A stretch of 64,000 bases of DNA from Paragorgia papillata (lineage: Eukaryota > Cnidaria > Anthozoa > Scleralcyonacea > Coralliidae): NCBI GenBank assembly GCA_035771165.1, contig JAWNZC010000347.1, positions 2,789,021 through 2,853,020 on the forward strand, in the 5' to 3' direction. Each line of letters starts with the position of its first letter. Position 1 is the stretch's first letter. The notes under the pieces were generated by a model. It worked only from the letters and a program-made list of their open reading frames with translations. It searched no databases and was not told the DNA's origin. Shown here piece after piece: positions 23,201 to 38,200 of this stretch. A program made the translations under genes and the position numbers.

Positions 23201-26200
23201 CACGCCCACAGTTTTGGGTGTGACGTCCCCAAACCTGCAAATTCGGGTAGCCCGCCTAGCGGGCTTTCCAAATATATAAGTCTCGACGCCTGAGGCGTTA
23301 ATCGATTTTATGACCTTATTTGGGCTGCCACGCCCACAGTTTTGGGTGTGACGTCCCCAAACCTGCAAATTCGGGTAGCCCGCCTAGCGGGCTTTCCAAA
23401 TATATAAGTCTCGACGCCTGAGGCGTTAATCGATTTTATGACCTTATTTGGGCTGCCACGCCCACAGTTTTGGGTGTGACGTCCCCAAACCTGCAAATTC
23501 GGGTAGCCCGCCTAGCGGGCTTTCCAAATATATAAGTCTCGACGCCTGAGGCGTTAATCGATTTTATGACCTTATTTGGGCTGCCACGCCCACAGTTTTG
23601 GGTGTGACGTCCCCAAACCTGCAAATTCGGGTAGCCCGCCTAGCGGGCTTTCCAAATATATAAGTCTCGACGCCTGAGGCGTTAATCGATTTTATGACCT
23701 TATTTGGGCTGCCACGCCCACAGTTTTGGGTGTGACGTCCCCAAACCTGCAAATTCGGGTAGCCCGCCTAGCGGGCTTTCCAAATATATAAGTCTCGACG
23801 CCTGAGGCGTTTAATCGATTTTATGACCTTATTTGGGCTGCCACGCCCACAGTTTTGGGTGTGACGTCCCCAAACCTGCAAATTCGGGTAGCCCGCCTAG
23901 CGGGCTTTCCAAATATATAAGTCTCGACGCCTGAGGCGTTAATCGATTTTATGACCTTATTTGGGCTGCCACGCCCACAGTTTTGGGTGTGACGTCCCCA
24001 AACCTGCAAATTCGGGTAGCCCGCCTAGCGGGCTTTCCAAATATATAAGTCTCGACGCCTGAGGCGTTAATCGATTTTATGACCTTATTTGGGCTGCCAC
24101 GCCCACAGTTTTGGGTGTGACGTCCCCAAACCTGCAAATTCGGGTAGCCCGCCTAGCGGGCTTTCCAAATATATAAGTCTCGACGCCTGAGGCGTTAATC
24201 GATTTTATGACCTTATTTGGGCTGCCACGCCCACAGTTTTGGGTGTGACGTCCCCAAACCTGCAAATTCGGGTAGCCCGCCTAGCGGGCTTTCCAAATAT
24301 ATAAGTCTCGACGCCTGAGGCGTTAATCGATTTTATGACCTTATTTGGGCTGCCACGCCCACAGTTTTGGGTGTGACGTCCCCAAACCTGCAAATTCGGG
24401 TAGCCCGCCTAGCGGGCTTTCCAAATATATAAGTCTCGACGCCTGAGGCGTTAATCGATTTTATGACCTTATTTGGGCTGCCACGCCCACAGTTTTGGGT
24501 GTGACGTCCCCAAACCTGCAAATTCGGGTAGCCCGCCTAGCGGGCTTTCCAAATATATAAGTCTCGACGCCTGAGGCGTTTAATCGATTTTATGACCTTA
24601 TTTGGGCTGCCACGCCCACAGTTTTGGGTGTGACGTCCCCAAACCTGCAAATTCGGGTAGCCCGCCTAGCGGGCTTTCCAAATATATAAGTCTCGACGCC
24701 TGAGGCGTTAATCGATTTTATGACCTTATTTGGGCTGCCACGCCCACAGTTTTGGGTGTGACGTCCCCAAACCTGCAAATTCGGGTAGCCCGCCTAGCGG
24801 GCTTTCCAAATATATAAGTCTCGACGCCTGAGGCGTTAATCGATTTTATGACCTTATTTGGGCTGCCACGCCCACAGTTTTGGGTGTGACGTCCCCAAAC
24901 CTGCAAATTCGGGTTAGCCCGCCTAGCGGGCTTTCCAAATATATAAGTCTCGACGCCTGAGGCGTTAATCGATTTTATGACCTTATTTGGGCTGCCACGC
25001 CCACAGTTTTGGGTGTGACGTCCCCAAACCTGCAAATTCGGGTAGCCCGCCTAGCGGGCTTTCCAAATATATAAGTCTCGACGCCTGAGGCGTTAATCGA
25101 TTTTATGACCTTATTTGGGCTGCCACGCCCACAGTTTTGGGTGTGACGTCCCCAAACCTGCAAATTCGGGTAGCCCGCCTAGCGGGCTTTCCAAATATAT
25201 AAGTCTCGACGCCTGAGGCGTTAATCGATTTTATGACCTTATTTGGGCTGCCACGCCCACAGTTTTGGGTGTGACGTCCCCAAACCTGCAAATTCGGGTA
25301 GCCCGCCTAGCGGGCTTTCCAAATATATAAGTCTCGACGCCTGAGGCGTTAATCGATTTTATGACCTTATTTGGGCTGCCACGCCCACAGTTTTGGGTGT
25401 GACGTCCCCAAACCTGCAAATTCGGGTAGCCCGCCTAGCGGGCTTTCCAAATATATAAGTCTCGACGCCTGAGGCGTTTAATCGATTTTATGACCTTATT
25501 TGGGCTGCCACGCCCACAGTTTTGGGTGTGACGTCCCCAAACCTGCAAATTCGGGTAGCCCGCCTAGCGGGCTTTCCAAATATATAAGTCTCGACGCCTG
25601 AGGCGTTAATCGATTTTATGACCTTATTTGGGCTGCCACGCCCACAGTTTTGGGTGTGACGTCCCCAAACCTGCAAATTCGGGTAGCCCGCCTAGCGGGC
25701 TTTCCAAATATATAAGTCTCGACGCCTGAGGCGTTAATCGATTTTATGACCTTATTTGGGCTGCCACGCCCACAGTTTTGGGTGTGACGTCCCCAAACCT
25801 GCAAATTCGGGTAGCCCGCCTAGCGGGCTTTCCAAATATATAAGTCTCGACGCCTGAGGCGTTAATCGATTTTATGACCTTATTTGGGCTGCCACGCCCA
25901 CAGTTTTGGGTGTGACGTCCCCAAACCTGCAAATTCGGGTAGCCCGCCTAGCGGGCTTTCCAAATATATAAGTCTCGACGCCTGAGGCGTTAATCGATTT
26001 TATGACCTTATTTGGGCTGCCACGCCCACAGTTTTGGGTGTGACGTCCCCAAACCTGCAAATTCGGGTAGCCCGCCTAGCGGGCTTTCCAAATATATAAG
26101 TCTCGACGCCTGAGGCGTTAATCGATTTTATGACCTTATTTGGGCTGCCACGCCCACAGTTTTGGGTGTGACGTCCCCAAACCTGCAAATTCGGGTAGCC

Positions 26201-29200
26201 CGCCTAGCGGGCTTTCCAAATATATAAGTCTCGACGCCTGAGGCGTTAATCGATTTTATGACCTTATTTGGGCTGCCACGCCCACAGTTTTGGGTGTGAC
26301 GTCCCCAAACCTGCAAATTCGGGTAGCCCGCCTAGCGGGCTTTCCAAATATATAAGTCTCGACGCCTGAGGCGTTAATCGATTTTATGACCTTATTTGGG
26401 CTGCCACGCCCACAGTTTTGGGTGTGACGTCCCCAAACCTGCAAATTCGGGTAGCCCGCCTAGCGGGCTTTCCAAATATATAAGTCTCGACGCCTGAGGC
26501 GTTAATCGATTTTATGACCTTATTTGGGCTGCCACGCCCACAGTTTTGGGTGTGACGTCCCCAAACCTGCAAATTCGGGTAGCCCGCCTAGCGGGCTTTC
26601 CAAATATATAAGTCTCGACGCCTGAGGCGTTAATCGATTTTATGACCTTATTTGGGCTGCCACGCCCACAGTTTTGGGTGTGACGTCCCCAAACCTGCAA
26701 ATTCGGGTAGCCCGCCTAGCGGGCTTTCCAAATATATAAGTCTCGACGCCTGAGGCGTTAATCGATTTTATGACCTTATTTGGGCTGCCACGCCCACAGT
26801 TTTGGGTGTGACGTCCCCAAACCTGCAAATTCGGGTAGCCCGCCTAGCGGGCTTTCCAAATATATAAGTCTCGACGCCTGAGGCGTTAATCGATTTTATG
26901 ACCTTATTTGGGCTGCCACGCCCACAGTTTTGGGTGTGACGTCCCCAAACCTGCAAATTCGGGTAGCCCGCCTAGCGGGCTTTCCAAATATATAAGTCTC
27001 GACGCCTGAGGCGTTTAATCGATTTTATGACCTTATTTGGGCTGCCACGCCCACAGTTTTGGGTGTGACGTCCCCAAACCTGCAAATTCGGGTAGCCCGC
27101 CTAGCGGGCTTTCCAAATATATAAGTCTCGACGCCTGAGGCGTTAATCGATTTTATGACCTTATTTGGGCTGCCACGCCCACAGTTTTGGGTGTGACGTC
27201 CCCAAACCTGCAAATTCGGGTAGCCCGCCTAGCGGGCTTTCCAAATATATAAGTCTCGACGCCTGAGGCGTTAATCGATTTTATGACCTTATTTGGGCTG
27301 CCACGCCCACAGTTTTGGGTGTGACGTCCCCAAACCTGCAAATTCGGGTAGCCCGCCTAGCGGGCTTTCCAAATATATAAGTCTCGACGCCTGAGGCGTT
27401 AATCGATTTTATGACCTTATTTGGGCTGCCACGCCCACAGTTTTGGGTGTGACGTCCCCAAACCTGCAAATTCGGGTAGCCCGCCTAGCGGGCTTTCCAA
27501 ATATATAAGTCTCGACGCCTGAGGCGTTAATCGATTTTATGACCTTATTTGGGCTGCCACGCCCACAGTTTTGGGTGTGACGTCCCCAAACCTGCAAATT
27601 CGGGTAGCCCGCCTAGCGGGCTTTCCAAATATATAAGTCTCGACGCCTGAGGCGTTAATCGATTTTATGACCTTATTTGGGCTGCCACGCCCACAGTTTT
27701 GGGGTGTGACGTCCCCAAACCTGCAAATTCGGGTAGCCCGCCTAGCGGGCTTTCCAAATATATAAGTCTCGACGCCTGAGGCGTTAATCGATTTTATGAC
27801 CTTATTTGGGCTGCCACGCCCACAGTTTTGGGTGTGACGTCCCCAAACCTGCAAATTCGGGTAGCCCGCCTAGCGGGCTTTCCAAATATATAAGTCTCGA
27901 CGCCTGAGGCGTTAATCGATTTTATGACCTTATTTGGGCTGCCACGCCCACAGTTTTTGGGTGTGACGTCCCCAAACCTGCAAATTCGGGTAGCCCGCCT
28001 AGCGGGCTTTCCAAATATATAAGTCTCGACGCCTGAGGCGTTAATCGATTTTATGACCTTATTTGGGCTGCCACGCCCACAGTTTTGGGTGTGACGTCCC
28101 CAAACCTGCAAATTCGGGTAGCCCGCCTAGCGGGCTTTCCAAATATATAAGTCTCTCGACGCCTGAGGCGTTAATCGATTTTATGACCTTATTTGGGCTG
28201 CCACGCCCACAGTTTTGGGTGTGACGTCCCCAAACCTGCAAATTCGGGTAGCCCGCCTAGCGGGCTTTCCAAATATATAAGTCTCGACGCCTGAGGCGTT
28301 AATCGATTTTATGACCTTATTTGGGCTGCCACGCCCACAGTTTTGGGTGTGACGTCCCCAAACCTGCAAATTCGGGTAGCCCGCCTAGCGGGCTTTCCAA
28401 ATATATAAGTCTCGACGCCTGAGGCGTTAATCGATTTTATGACCTTATTTGGGCTGCCACGCCCACAGTTTTGGGTGTGACGTCCCCAAACCTGCAAATT
28501 CGGGGTAGCCCGCCTAGCGGGCTTTCCAAATATATAAGTCTCGACGCCTGAGGCGTTAATCGATTTTATGACCTTATTTGGGCTGCCACGCCCACAGTTT
28601 TGGGTGTGACGTCCCCAAACCTGCAAATTCGGGTAGCCCGCCTAGCGGGCTTTCCAAATATATAAGTCTCGACGCCTGAGGCGTTAATCGATTTTATGAC
28701 CTTATTTGGGCTGCCACGCCCACAGTTTTTGGGTGTGACGTCCCCAAACCTGCAAATTCGGGTAGCCCGCCTAGCGGGCTTTCCAAATATATAAGTCTCG
28801 ACGCCTGAGGCGTTAATCGATTTTATGACCTTATTTGGGCTGCCACGCCCACAGTTTTGGGTGTGACGTCCCCAAACCTGCAAATTCGGGTAGCCCGCCT
28901 AGCGGGCTTTCCAAATATATAAGTCTCGACGCCTGAGGCGTTAATCGATTTTATGACCTTATTTGGGCTGCCACGCCCACAGTTTTGGGTGTGACGTCCC
29001 CAAACCTGCAAATTCGGGTAGCCCGCCTAGCGGGCTTTCCAAATATATAAGTCTCGACGCCTGAGGCGTTAATCGATTTTATGACCTTATTTGGGCTGCC
29101 ACGCCCACAGTTTTGGGTGTGACGTCCCCAAACCTGCAAATTCGGGTAGCCCGCCTAGCGGGCTTTCCAAATATATAAGTCTCGACGCCTGAGGCGTTAA

Positions 29201-32200
29201 TCGATTTTATGACCTTATTTGGGCTGCCACGCCCACAGTTTTGGGTGTGACGTCCCCAAACCTGCAAATTCGGGTAGCCCGCCTAGCGGGCTTTCCAAAT
29301 ATATAAGTCTCGACGCCTGAGGCGTTAATCGATTTTATGACCTTATTTGGGCTGCCACGCCCACAGTTTTGGGTGTGACGTCCCCAAACCTGCAAATTCG
29401 GGTAGCCCGCCTAGCGGGCTTTCCAAATATATAAGTCTCGACGCCTGAGGCGTTAATCGATTTTATGACCTTATTTGGGCTGCCACGCCCACAGTTTTGG
29501 GTGTGACGTCCCCAAACCTGCAAATTCGGGTAGCCCGCCTAGCGGGCTTTCCAAATATATAAGTCTCGACGCCTGAGGCGTTAATCGATTTTATGACCTT
29601 ATTTGGGCTGCCACGCCCACAGTTTTGGGTGTGACGTCCCCAAACCTGCAAATTCGGGTAGCCCGCCTAGCGGGCTTTCCAAATATATAAGTCTCGACGC
29701 CTGAGGCGTTAATCGATTTTATGACCTTATTTGGGCTGCCACGCCCACAGTTTTGGGTGTGACGTCCCCAAACCTGCAAATTCGGGTAGCCCGCCTAGCG
29801 GGCTTTCCAAATATATAAGTCTCGACGCCTGAGGCGTTAATCGATTTTATGACCTTATTTGGGCTGCCACGCCCACAGTTTTGGGTGTGACGTCCCCAAA
29901 CCTGCAAATTCGGGTAGCCCGCCTAGCGGGCTTTCCAAATATATAAGTCTCGACGCCTGAGGCGTTAATCGATTTTATGACCTTATTTGGGCTGCCACGC
30001 CCACAGTTTTGGGTGTGACGTCCCCAAACCTGCAAATTCGGGTAGCCCGCCTAGCGGGCTTTCCAAATATATAAGTCTCGACGCCTGAGGCGTTAATCGA
30101 TTTTATGACCTTATTTGGGCTGCCACGCCCACAGTTTTGGGTGTGACGTCCCCAAACCTGCAAATTCGGGTAGCCCGCCTAGCGGGCTTTCCAAATATAT
30201 AAGTCTCGACGCCTGAGGCGTTAATCGATTTTATGACCTTATTTGGGCTGCCACGCCCACAGTTTTGGGTGTGACGTCCCCAAACCTGCAAATTCGGGTA
30301 GCCCGCCTAGCGGGCTTTCCAAATATATAAGTCTCGACGCCTGAGGCGTTAATCGATTTTATGACCTTATTTGGGCTGCCACGCCCACAGTTTTGGGTGT
30401 GACGTCCCCAAACCTGCAAATTCGGGTAGCCCGCCTAGCGGGCTTTCCAAATATATAAGTCTCGACGCCTGAGGCGTTAATCGATTTTATGACCTTATTT
30501 GGGCTGCCACGCCCACAGTTTTTGGGTGTGACGTCCCCAAACCTGCAAATTCGGGTAGCCCGCCTAGCGGGCTTTCCAAATATATAAGTCTCGACGCCTG
30601 AGGCGTTAATCGATTTTATGACCTTATTTGGGCTGCCACGCCCACAGTTTTGGGTGTGACGTCCCCAAACCTGCAAATTCGGGTAGCCCGCCTAGCGGGC
30701 TTTCCAAATATATAAGTCTCGACGCCTGAGGCGTTTTAATCGATTTTATGACCTTATTTGGGCTGCCACGCCCACAGTTTTGGGTGTGACGTCCCCAAAC
30801 CTGCAAATTCGGGTAGCCCGCCTAGCGGGCTTTCCAAATATATAAGTCTCGACGCCTGAGGCGTTAATCGATTTTATGACCTTATTTGGGCTGCCACGCC
30901 CACAGTTTTGGGTGTGACGTCCCCAAACCTGCAAATTCGGGTTAGCCCGCCTAGCGGGCTTTCCAAATATATAAGTCTCGACGCCTGAGGCGTTTAATCG
31001 ATTTTATGACCTTATTTGGGCTGCCACGCCCACAGTTTTGGGTGTGACGTCCCCAAACCTGCAAATTCGGGTAGCCCGCCTAGCGGGCTTTCCAAATATA
31101 TAAGTCTCGACGCCTGAGGCGTTAATCGATTTTATGACCTTATTTGGGCTGCCACGCCCACAGTTTTGGGTGTGACGTCCCCAAACCTGCAAATTCGGGT
31201 AGCCCGCCTAGCGGGCTTTCCAAATATATAAGTCTCGACGCCTGAGGCGTTAATCGATTTTATGACCTTATTTGGGCTGCCACGCCCACAGTTTTGGGTG
31301 TGACGTCCCCAAACCTGCAAATTCGGGTAGCCCGCCTAGCGGGCTTTCCAAATATATAAGTCTCGACGCCTGAGGCGTTAATCGATTTTATGACCTTATT
31401 TGGGCTGCCACGCCCACAGTTTTGGGTGTGACGTCCCCAAACCTGCAAATTCGGGTAGCCCGCCTAGCGGGCTTTCCAAATATATAAGTCTCGACGCCTG
31501 AGGCGTTAATCGATTTTATGACCTTATTTGGGCTGCCACGCCCACAGTTTTGGGTGTGACGTCCCCAAACCTGCAAATTCGGGTAGCCCGCCTAGCGGGC
31601 TTTCCAAATATATAAGTCTCGACGCCTGAGGCGTTAATCGATTTTATGACCTTATTTGGGCTGCCACGCCCACAGTTTTGGGTGTGACGTCCCCAAACCT
31701 GCAAATTCGGGTAGCCCGCCTAGCGGGCTTTCCAAATATATAAGTCTCGACGCCTGAGGCGTTAATCGATTTTATGACCTTATTTGGGCTGCCACGCCCA
31801 CAGTTTTGGGTGTGACGTCCCCAAACCTGCAAATTCGGGTAGCCCGCCTAGCGGGCTTTCCAAATATATAAGTCTCGACGCCTGAGGCGTTAATCGATTT
31901 TATGACCTTATTTGGGCTGCCACGCCCACAGTTTTGGGTGTGACGTCCCCAAACCTGCAAATTCGGGTAGCCCGCCTAGCGGGCTTTCCAAATATATAAG
32001 TCTCGACGCCTGAGGCGTTTAATCGATTTTATGACCTTATTTGGGCTGCCACGCCCACAGTTTTGGGTGTGACGTCCCCAAACCTGCAAATTCGGGTAGC
32101 CCGCCTAGCGGGCTTTCCAAATATATAAGTCTCGACGCCTGAGGCGTTAATCGATTTTATGACCTTATTTGGGCTGCCACGCCCACAGTTTTGGGTGTGA

Positions 32201-35200
32201 CGTCCCCAAACCTGCAAATTCGGGTAGCCCGCCTAGCGGGCTTTCCAAATATATAAGTCTCGACGCCTGAGGCGTTAATCGATTTTATGACCTTATTTGG
32301 GCTGCCACGCCCACAGTTTTGGGTGTGACGTCCCCAAACCTGCAAATTCGGGTAGCCCGCCTAGCGGGCTTTCCAAATATATAAGTCTCGACGCCTGAGG
32401 CGTTAATCGATTTTATGACCTTATTTGGGCTGCCACGCCCACAGTTTTGGGTGTGACGTCCCCAAACCTGCAAATTCGGGTAGCCCGCCTAGCGGGCTTT
32501 CCAAATATATAAGTCTCGACGCCTGAGGCGTTAATCGATTTTATGACCTTATTTGGGCTGCCACGCCCACAGTTTTGGGTGTGACGTCCCCAAACCTGCA
32601 AATTCGGGTAGCCCGCCTAGCGGGCTTTCCAAATATATAAGTCTCGACGCCTGAGGCGTTAATCGATTTTATGACCTTATTTGGGCTGCCACGCCCACAG
32701 TTTTGGGTGTGACGTCCCCAAACCTGCAAATTCGGGTAGCCCGCCTAGCGGGCTTTCCAAATATAAGTCTCGACGCCTGAGGCGTTAATCGATTTTATGA
32801 CCTTATTTGGGCTGCCACGCCCACAGTTTTGGGTGTGACGTCCCCAAACCTGCAAATTCGGGTAGCCCGCCTAGCGGGCTTTCCAAATATATAAGTCTCG
32901 ACGCCTGAGGCGTTAATCGATTTTATGACCTTATTTGGGCTGCCACGCCCACAGTTTTGGGTGTGACGTCCCCAAACCTGCAAATTCGGGTAGCCCGCCT
33001 AGCGGGCTTTCCAAATATATAAGTCTCGACGCCTGAGGCGTTAATCGATTTTATGACCTTATTTGGGCTGCCACGCCCACAGTTTTGGGTGTGACGTCCC
33101 CAAACCTGCAAATTCGGGTAGCCCGCCTAGCGGGCTTTCCAAATATATAAGTCTCGACGCCTGAGGCGTTAATCGATTTTATGACCTTATTTGGGCTGCC
33201 ACGCCCACAGTTTTGGGTGTGACGTCCCCAAACCTGCAAATTCGGGTAGCCCGCCTAGCGGGCTTTCCAAATATATAAGTCTCGACGCCTGAGGCGTTAA
33301 TCGATTTTATGACCTTATTTGGGCTGCCACGCCCACAGTTTTGGGTGTGACGTCCCCAAACCTGCAAATTCGGGTAGCCCGCCTAGCGGGCTTTCCAAAA
33401 TATAAGTCTCGACGCCTGAGGCGTTAATCGATTTTATGACCTTATTTGGGCTGCCACGCCCACAGTTTTGGGTGTGACGTCCCCAAACCTGCAAATTCGG
33501 GTAGCCCGCCTAGCGGGCTTTCCAAATATATAAGTCTCGACGCCTGAGGCGTTAATCGATTTTATGACCTTATTTGGGCTGCCACGCCCACAGTTTTGGG
33601 TGTGACGTCCCCAAACCTGCAAATTCGGGTAGCCCGCCTAGCGGGCTTTCCAAATATATAAGTCTCGACGCCTGAGGCGTTAATCGATTTTATGACCTTA
33701 TTTGGGCTGCCACGCCCACAGTTTTGGGTGTGACGTCCCCAAACCTGCAAATTCGGGTAGCCCGCCTAGCGGGCTTTCCAAATATATAAGTCTCGACGCC
33801 TGAGGCGTTAATCGATTTTATGACCTTATTTGGGCTGCCACGCCCACAGTTTTGGGTGTGACGTCCCCAAACCTGCAAATTCGGGTAGCCCGCCTAGCGG
33901 GCTTTCCAAATATATAAGTCTCGACGCCTGAGGCGTTAATCGATTTTATGACCTTATTTGGGCTGCCACGCCCACAGTTTTGGGTGTGACGTCCCCAAAC
34001 CTGCAAATTCGGGTAGCCCGCCTAGCGGGCTTTCCAAATATATAAGTCTCGACGCCTGAGGCGTTAATCGATTTTATGACCTTATTTGGGCTGCCACGCC
34101 CACAGTTTTGGGTTGTGACGTCCCCAAACCTGCAAATTCGGGTAGCCCGCCTAGCGGGCTTTCCAAATATATAAGTCTCGACGCCTGAGGCGTTAATCGA
34201 TTTTATGACCTTATTTGGGCTGCCACGCCCACAGTTTTGGGTGTGACGTCCCCAAACCTGCAAATTCGGGTAGCCCGCCTAGCGGGCTTTCCAAATATAT
34301 AAGTCTCGACGCCTGAGGCGTTTAATCGATTTTATGACCTTATTTGGGCTGCCACGCCCACAGTTTTGGGTGTGACGTCCCCAAACCTGCAAATTCGGGT
34401 AGCCCGCCTAGCGGGCTTTCCAAATATATAAGTCTCGACGCCTGAGGCGTTAATCGATTTTATGACCTTATTTGGGCTGCCACGCCCACAGTTTTGGGTG
34501 TGACGTCCCCAAACCTGCAAATTCGGGTAGCCCGCCTAGCGGGCTTTCCAAATATATAAGTCTCGACGCCTGAGGCGTTAATCGATTTTATGACCTTATT
34601 TGGGCTGCCACGCCCACAGTTTTGGGTGTGACGTCCCCAAACCTGCAAATTCGGGTAGCCCGCCTAGCGGGCTTTCCAAATATATAAGTCTCGACGCCTG
34701 AGGCGTTAATCGATTTTATGACCTTATTTGGGCTGCCACGCCCACAGTTTTGGGTGTGACGTCCCCAAAACCTGCAAATTCGGGTAGCCCGCCTAGCGGG
34801 CTTTCCAAATATATAAGTCTCGACGCCTGAGGCGTTAATCGATTTTATGACCTTATTTGGGCTGCCACGCCCACAGTTTTGGGTGTGACGTCCCCAAACC
34901 TGCAAATTCGGGTAGCCCGCCTAGCGGGCTTTCCAAATATATAAGTCTCGACGCCTGAGGCGTTAATCGATTTTATGACCTTATTTGGGCTGCCACGCCC
35001 ACAGTTTTGGGTGTGACGTCCCCAAACCTGCAAATTCGGGTAGCCCGCCTAGCGGGCTTTCCAAATATATAAGTCTCGACGCCTGAGGCGTTAATCGATT
35101 TTATGACCTTATTTGGGCTGCCACGCCCACAGTTTTGGGTGTGACGTCCCCAAACCTGCAAATTCGGGTAGCCCGCCTAGCGGGCTTTCCAAATATATAA

Positions 35201-38200
35201 GTCTCGACGCCTGAGGCGTTAATCGATTTTATGACCTTATTTGGGCTGCCACGCCCACAGTTTTGGGTGTGACGTCCCCAAACCTGCAAATTCGGGTAGC
35301 CCGCCTAGCGGGCTTTCCAAATATATAAGTCTCGACGCCTGAGGCGTTAATCGATTTTATGACCTTATTTGGGCTGCCACGCCCACAGTTTTGGGTGTGA
35401 CGTCCCCAAACCTGCAAATTCGGGTAGCCCGCCTAGCGGGCTTTCCAAATATATAAGTCTCGACGCCTGAGGCGTTAATCGATTTTATGACCTTATTTGG
35501 GCTGCCACGCCCACAGTTTTGGGTGTGACGTCCCCAAACCTGCAAATTCGGGTAGCCCGCCTAGCGGGCTTTCCAAATATATAAGTCTCGACGCCTGAGG
35601 CGTTAATCGATTTTATGACCTTATTTGGGCTGCCACGCCCACAGTTTTGGGTGTGACGTCCCCAAACCTGCAAATTCGGGTAGCCCGCCTAGCGGGCTTT
35701 CCAAATATATAAGTCTCGACGCCTGAGGCGTTAATCGATTTTATGACCTTATTTGGGCTGCCACGCCCACAGTTTTGGGTGTGACGTCCCCAAACCTGCA
35801 AATTCGGGTAGCCCGCCTAGCGGGCTTTCCAAATATATAAGTCTCGAACGCCTGAGGCGTTAATCGATTTTATGACCTTATTTGGGCTGCCACGCCCACA
35901 GTTTTGGGTGTGACGTCCCCAAACCTGCAAATTCGGGTAGCCCGCCTAGCGGGCTTTCCAAATATATAAGTCTCGACGCCTGAGGCGTTAATCGATTTTA
36001 TGACCTTATTTGGGCTGCCACGCCCACAGTTTTGGGTGTGACGTCCCCAAACCTGCAAATTCGGGTAGCCCGCCTAGCGGGCTTTCCAAATATATAAGTC
36101 TCGACGCCTGAGGCGTTAATCGATTTTATGACCTTATTTGGGCTGCCACGCCCACAGTTTTGGGTGTGACGTCCCCAAACCTGCAAATTCGGGTAGCCCG
36201 CCTAGCGGGCTTTCCAAATATATAAGTCTCGACGCCTGAGGCGTTAATCGATTTTATGACCTTATTTGGGCTGCCACGCCCACAGTTTTGGGTGTGACGT
36301 CCCCAAACCTGCAAATTCGGGTAGCCCGCCTAGCGGGCTTTCCAAATATATAAGTCTCGACGCCTGAGGCGTTAATCGATTTTATGACCTTATTTGGGCT
36401 GCCACGCCCACAGTTTTGGGTGTGACGTCCCCAAACCTGCAAATTCGGGTAGCCCGCCTAGCGGGCTTTCCAAATATATAAGTCTCGACGCCTGAGGCGT
36501 TAATCGATTTTATGACCTTATTTGGGCTGCCACGCCCACAGTTTTGGGTGTGACGTCCCCAAACCTGCAAATTCGGGTAGCCCGCCTAGCGGGCTTTCCA
36601 AATATATAAGTCTCGACGCCTGAGGCGTTAATCGATTTTATGACCTTATTTGGGCTGCCACGCCCACAGTTTTGGGTGTGACGTCCCCAAACCTGCAAAT
36701 TCGGGTAGCCCGCCTAGCGGGCTTTCCAAATATATAAGTCTCGACGCCTGAGGCGTTAATCGATTTTATGACCTTATTTGGGCTGCCACGCCCACAGTTT
36801 TGGGTGTGACGTCCCCAAACCTGCAAATTCGGGTAGCCCGCCTAGCGGGCTTTCCAAATATATAAGTCTCGACGCCTGAGGCGTTAATCGATTTTATGAC
36901 CTTATTTGGGCTGCCACGCCCACAGTTTTGGGTGTGGACGTCCCCAAACCTGCAAATTCGGGTAGCCCGCCTAGCGGGCTTTCCAAATATATAAGTCTCG
37001 ACGCCTGAGGCGTTAATCGATTTTATGACCTTATTTGGGCTGCCACGCCCACAGTTTTGGGTGTGACGTCCCCAAACCTGCAAATTCGGGTAGCCCGCCT
37101 AGCGGGCTTTCCAAATATATAAGTCTCGACGCCTGAGGCGTTAATCGATTTTATGACCTTATTTGGGCTGCCACGCCCACAGTTTTGGGTGTGACGTCCC
37201 CAAACCTGCAAATTCGGGTAGCCCGCCTAGCGGGCTTTCCAAATATATAAGTCTCGACGCCTGAGGCGTTAATCGATTTTATGACCTTATTTGGGCTGCC
37301 ACGCCCACAGTTTTGGGTGTGACGTCCCCAAACCTGCAAATTCGGGTAGCCCGCCTAGCGGGCTTTCCAAATATATAAGTCTCGACGCCTGAGGCGTTAA
37401 TCGATTTTATGACCTTATTTGGGCTGCCACGCCCACAGTTTTGGGTGTGACGTCCCCAAAACCTGCAAATTCGGGTAGCCCGCCTAGCGGGCTTTCCAAA
37501 TATATAAGTCTCGACGCCTGAGGCGTTAATCGATTTTATGACCTTATTTGGGCTGCCACGCCCACAGTTTTGGGTGTGACGTCCCCAAACCTGCAAATTC
37601 GGGTAGCCCGCCTAGCGGGCTTTCCAAATATATAAGTCTCGACGCCTGAGGCGTTTAATCGATTTTATGACCTTATTTGGGCTGCCACGCCCACAGTTTT
37701 TGGGTGTGACGTCCCCAAACCTGCAAATTCGGGTAGCCCGCCTAGCGGGCTTTCCAAATATATAAGTCTCGACGCCTGAGGCGTTAATCGATTTTATGAC
37801 CTTATTTGGGCTGCCACGCCCACAGTTTTGGGTGTGACGTCCCCAAACCTGCAAATTCGGGTAGCCCGCCTAGCGGGCTTTCCAAATATATAAGTCTCGA
37901 CGCCTGAGGCGTTAATCGATTTTATGACCTTATTTGGGCTGCCACGCCCACAGTTTTGGGTGTGACGTCCCCAAACCTGCAAATTCGGGTAGCCCGCCTA
38001 GCGGGCTTTCCAAATATATAAGTCTCGACGCCTGAGGCGTTAATCGATTTTATGACCTTATTTGGGCTGCCACGCGCCCACAGTTTTGGGTGTGACGTCC
38101 CCAAACCTGCAAATTCGGGTAGCCCGCCTAGCGGGCTTTCCAAATATATAAGTCTCGACGCCTGAGGCGTTAATCGATTTTATGACCTTATTTGGGCTGC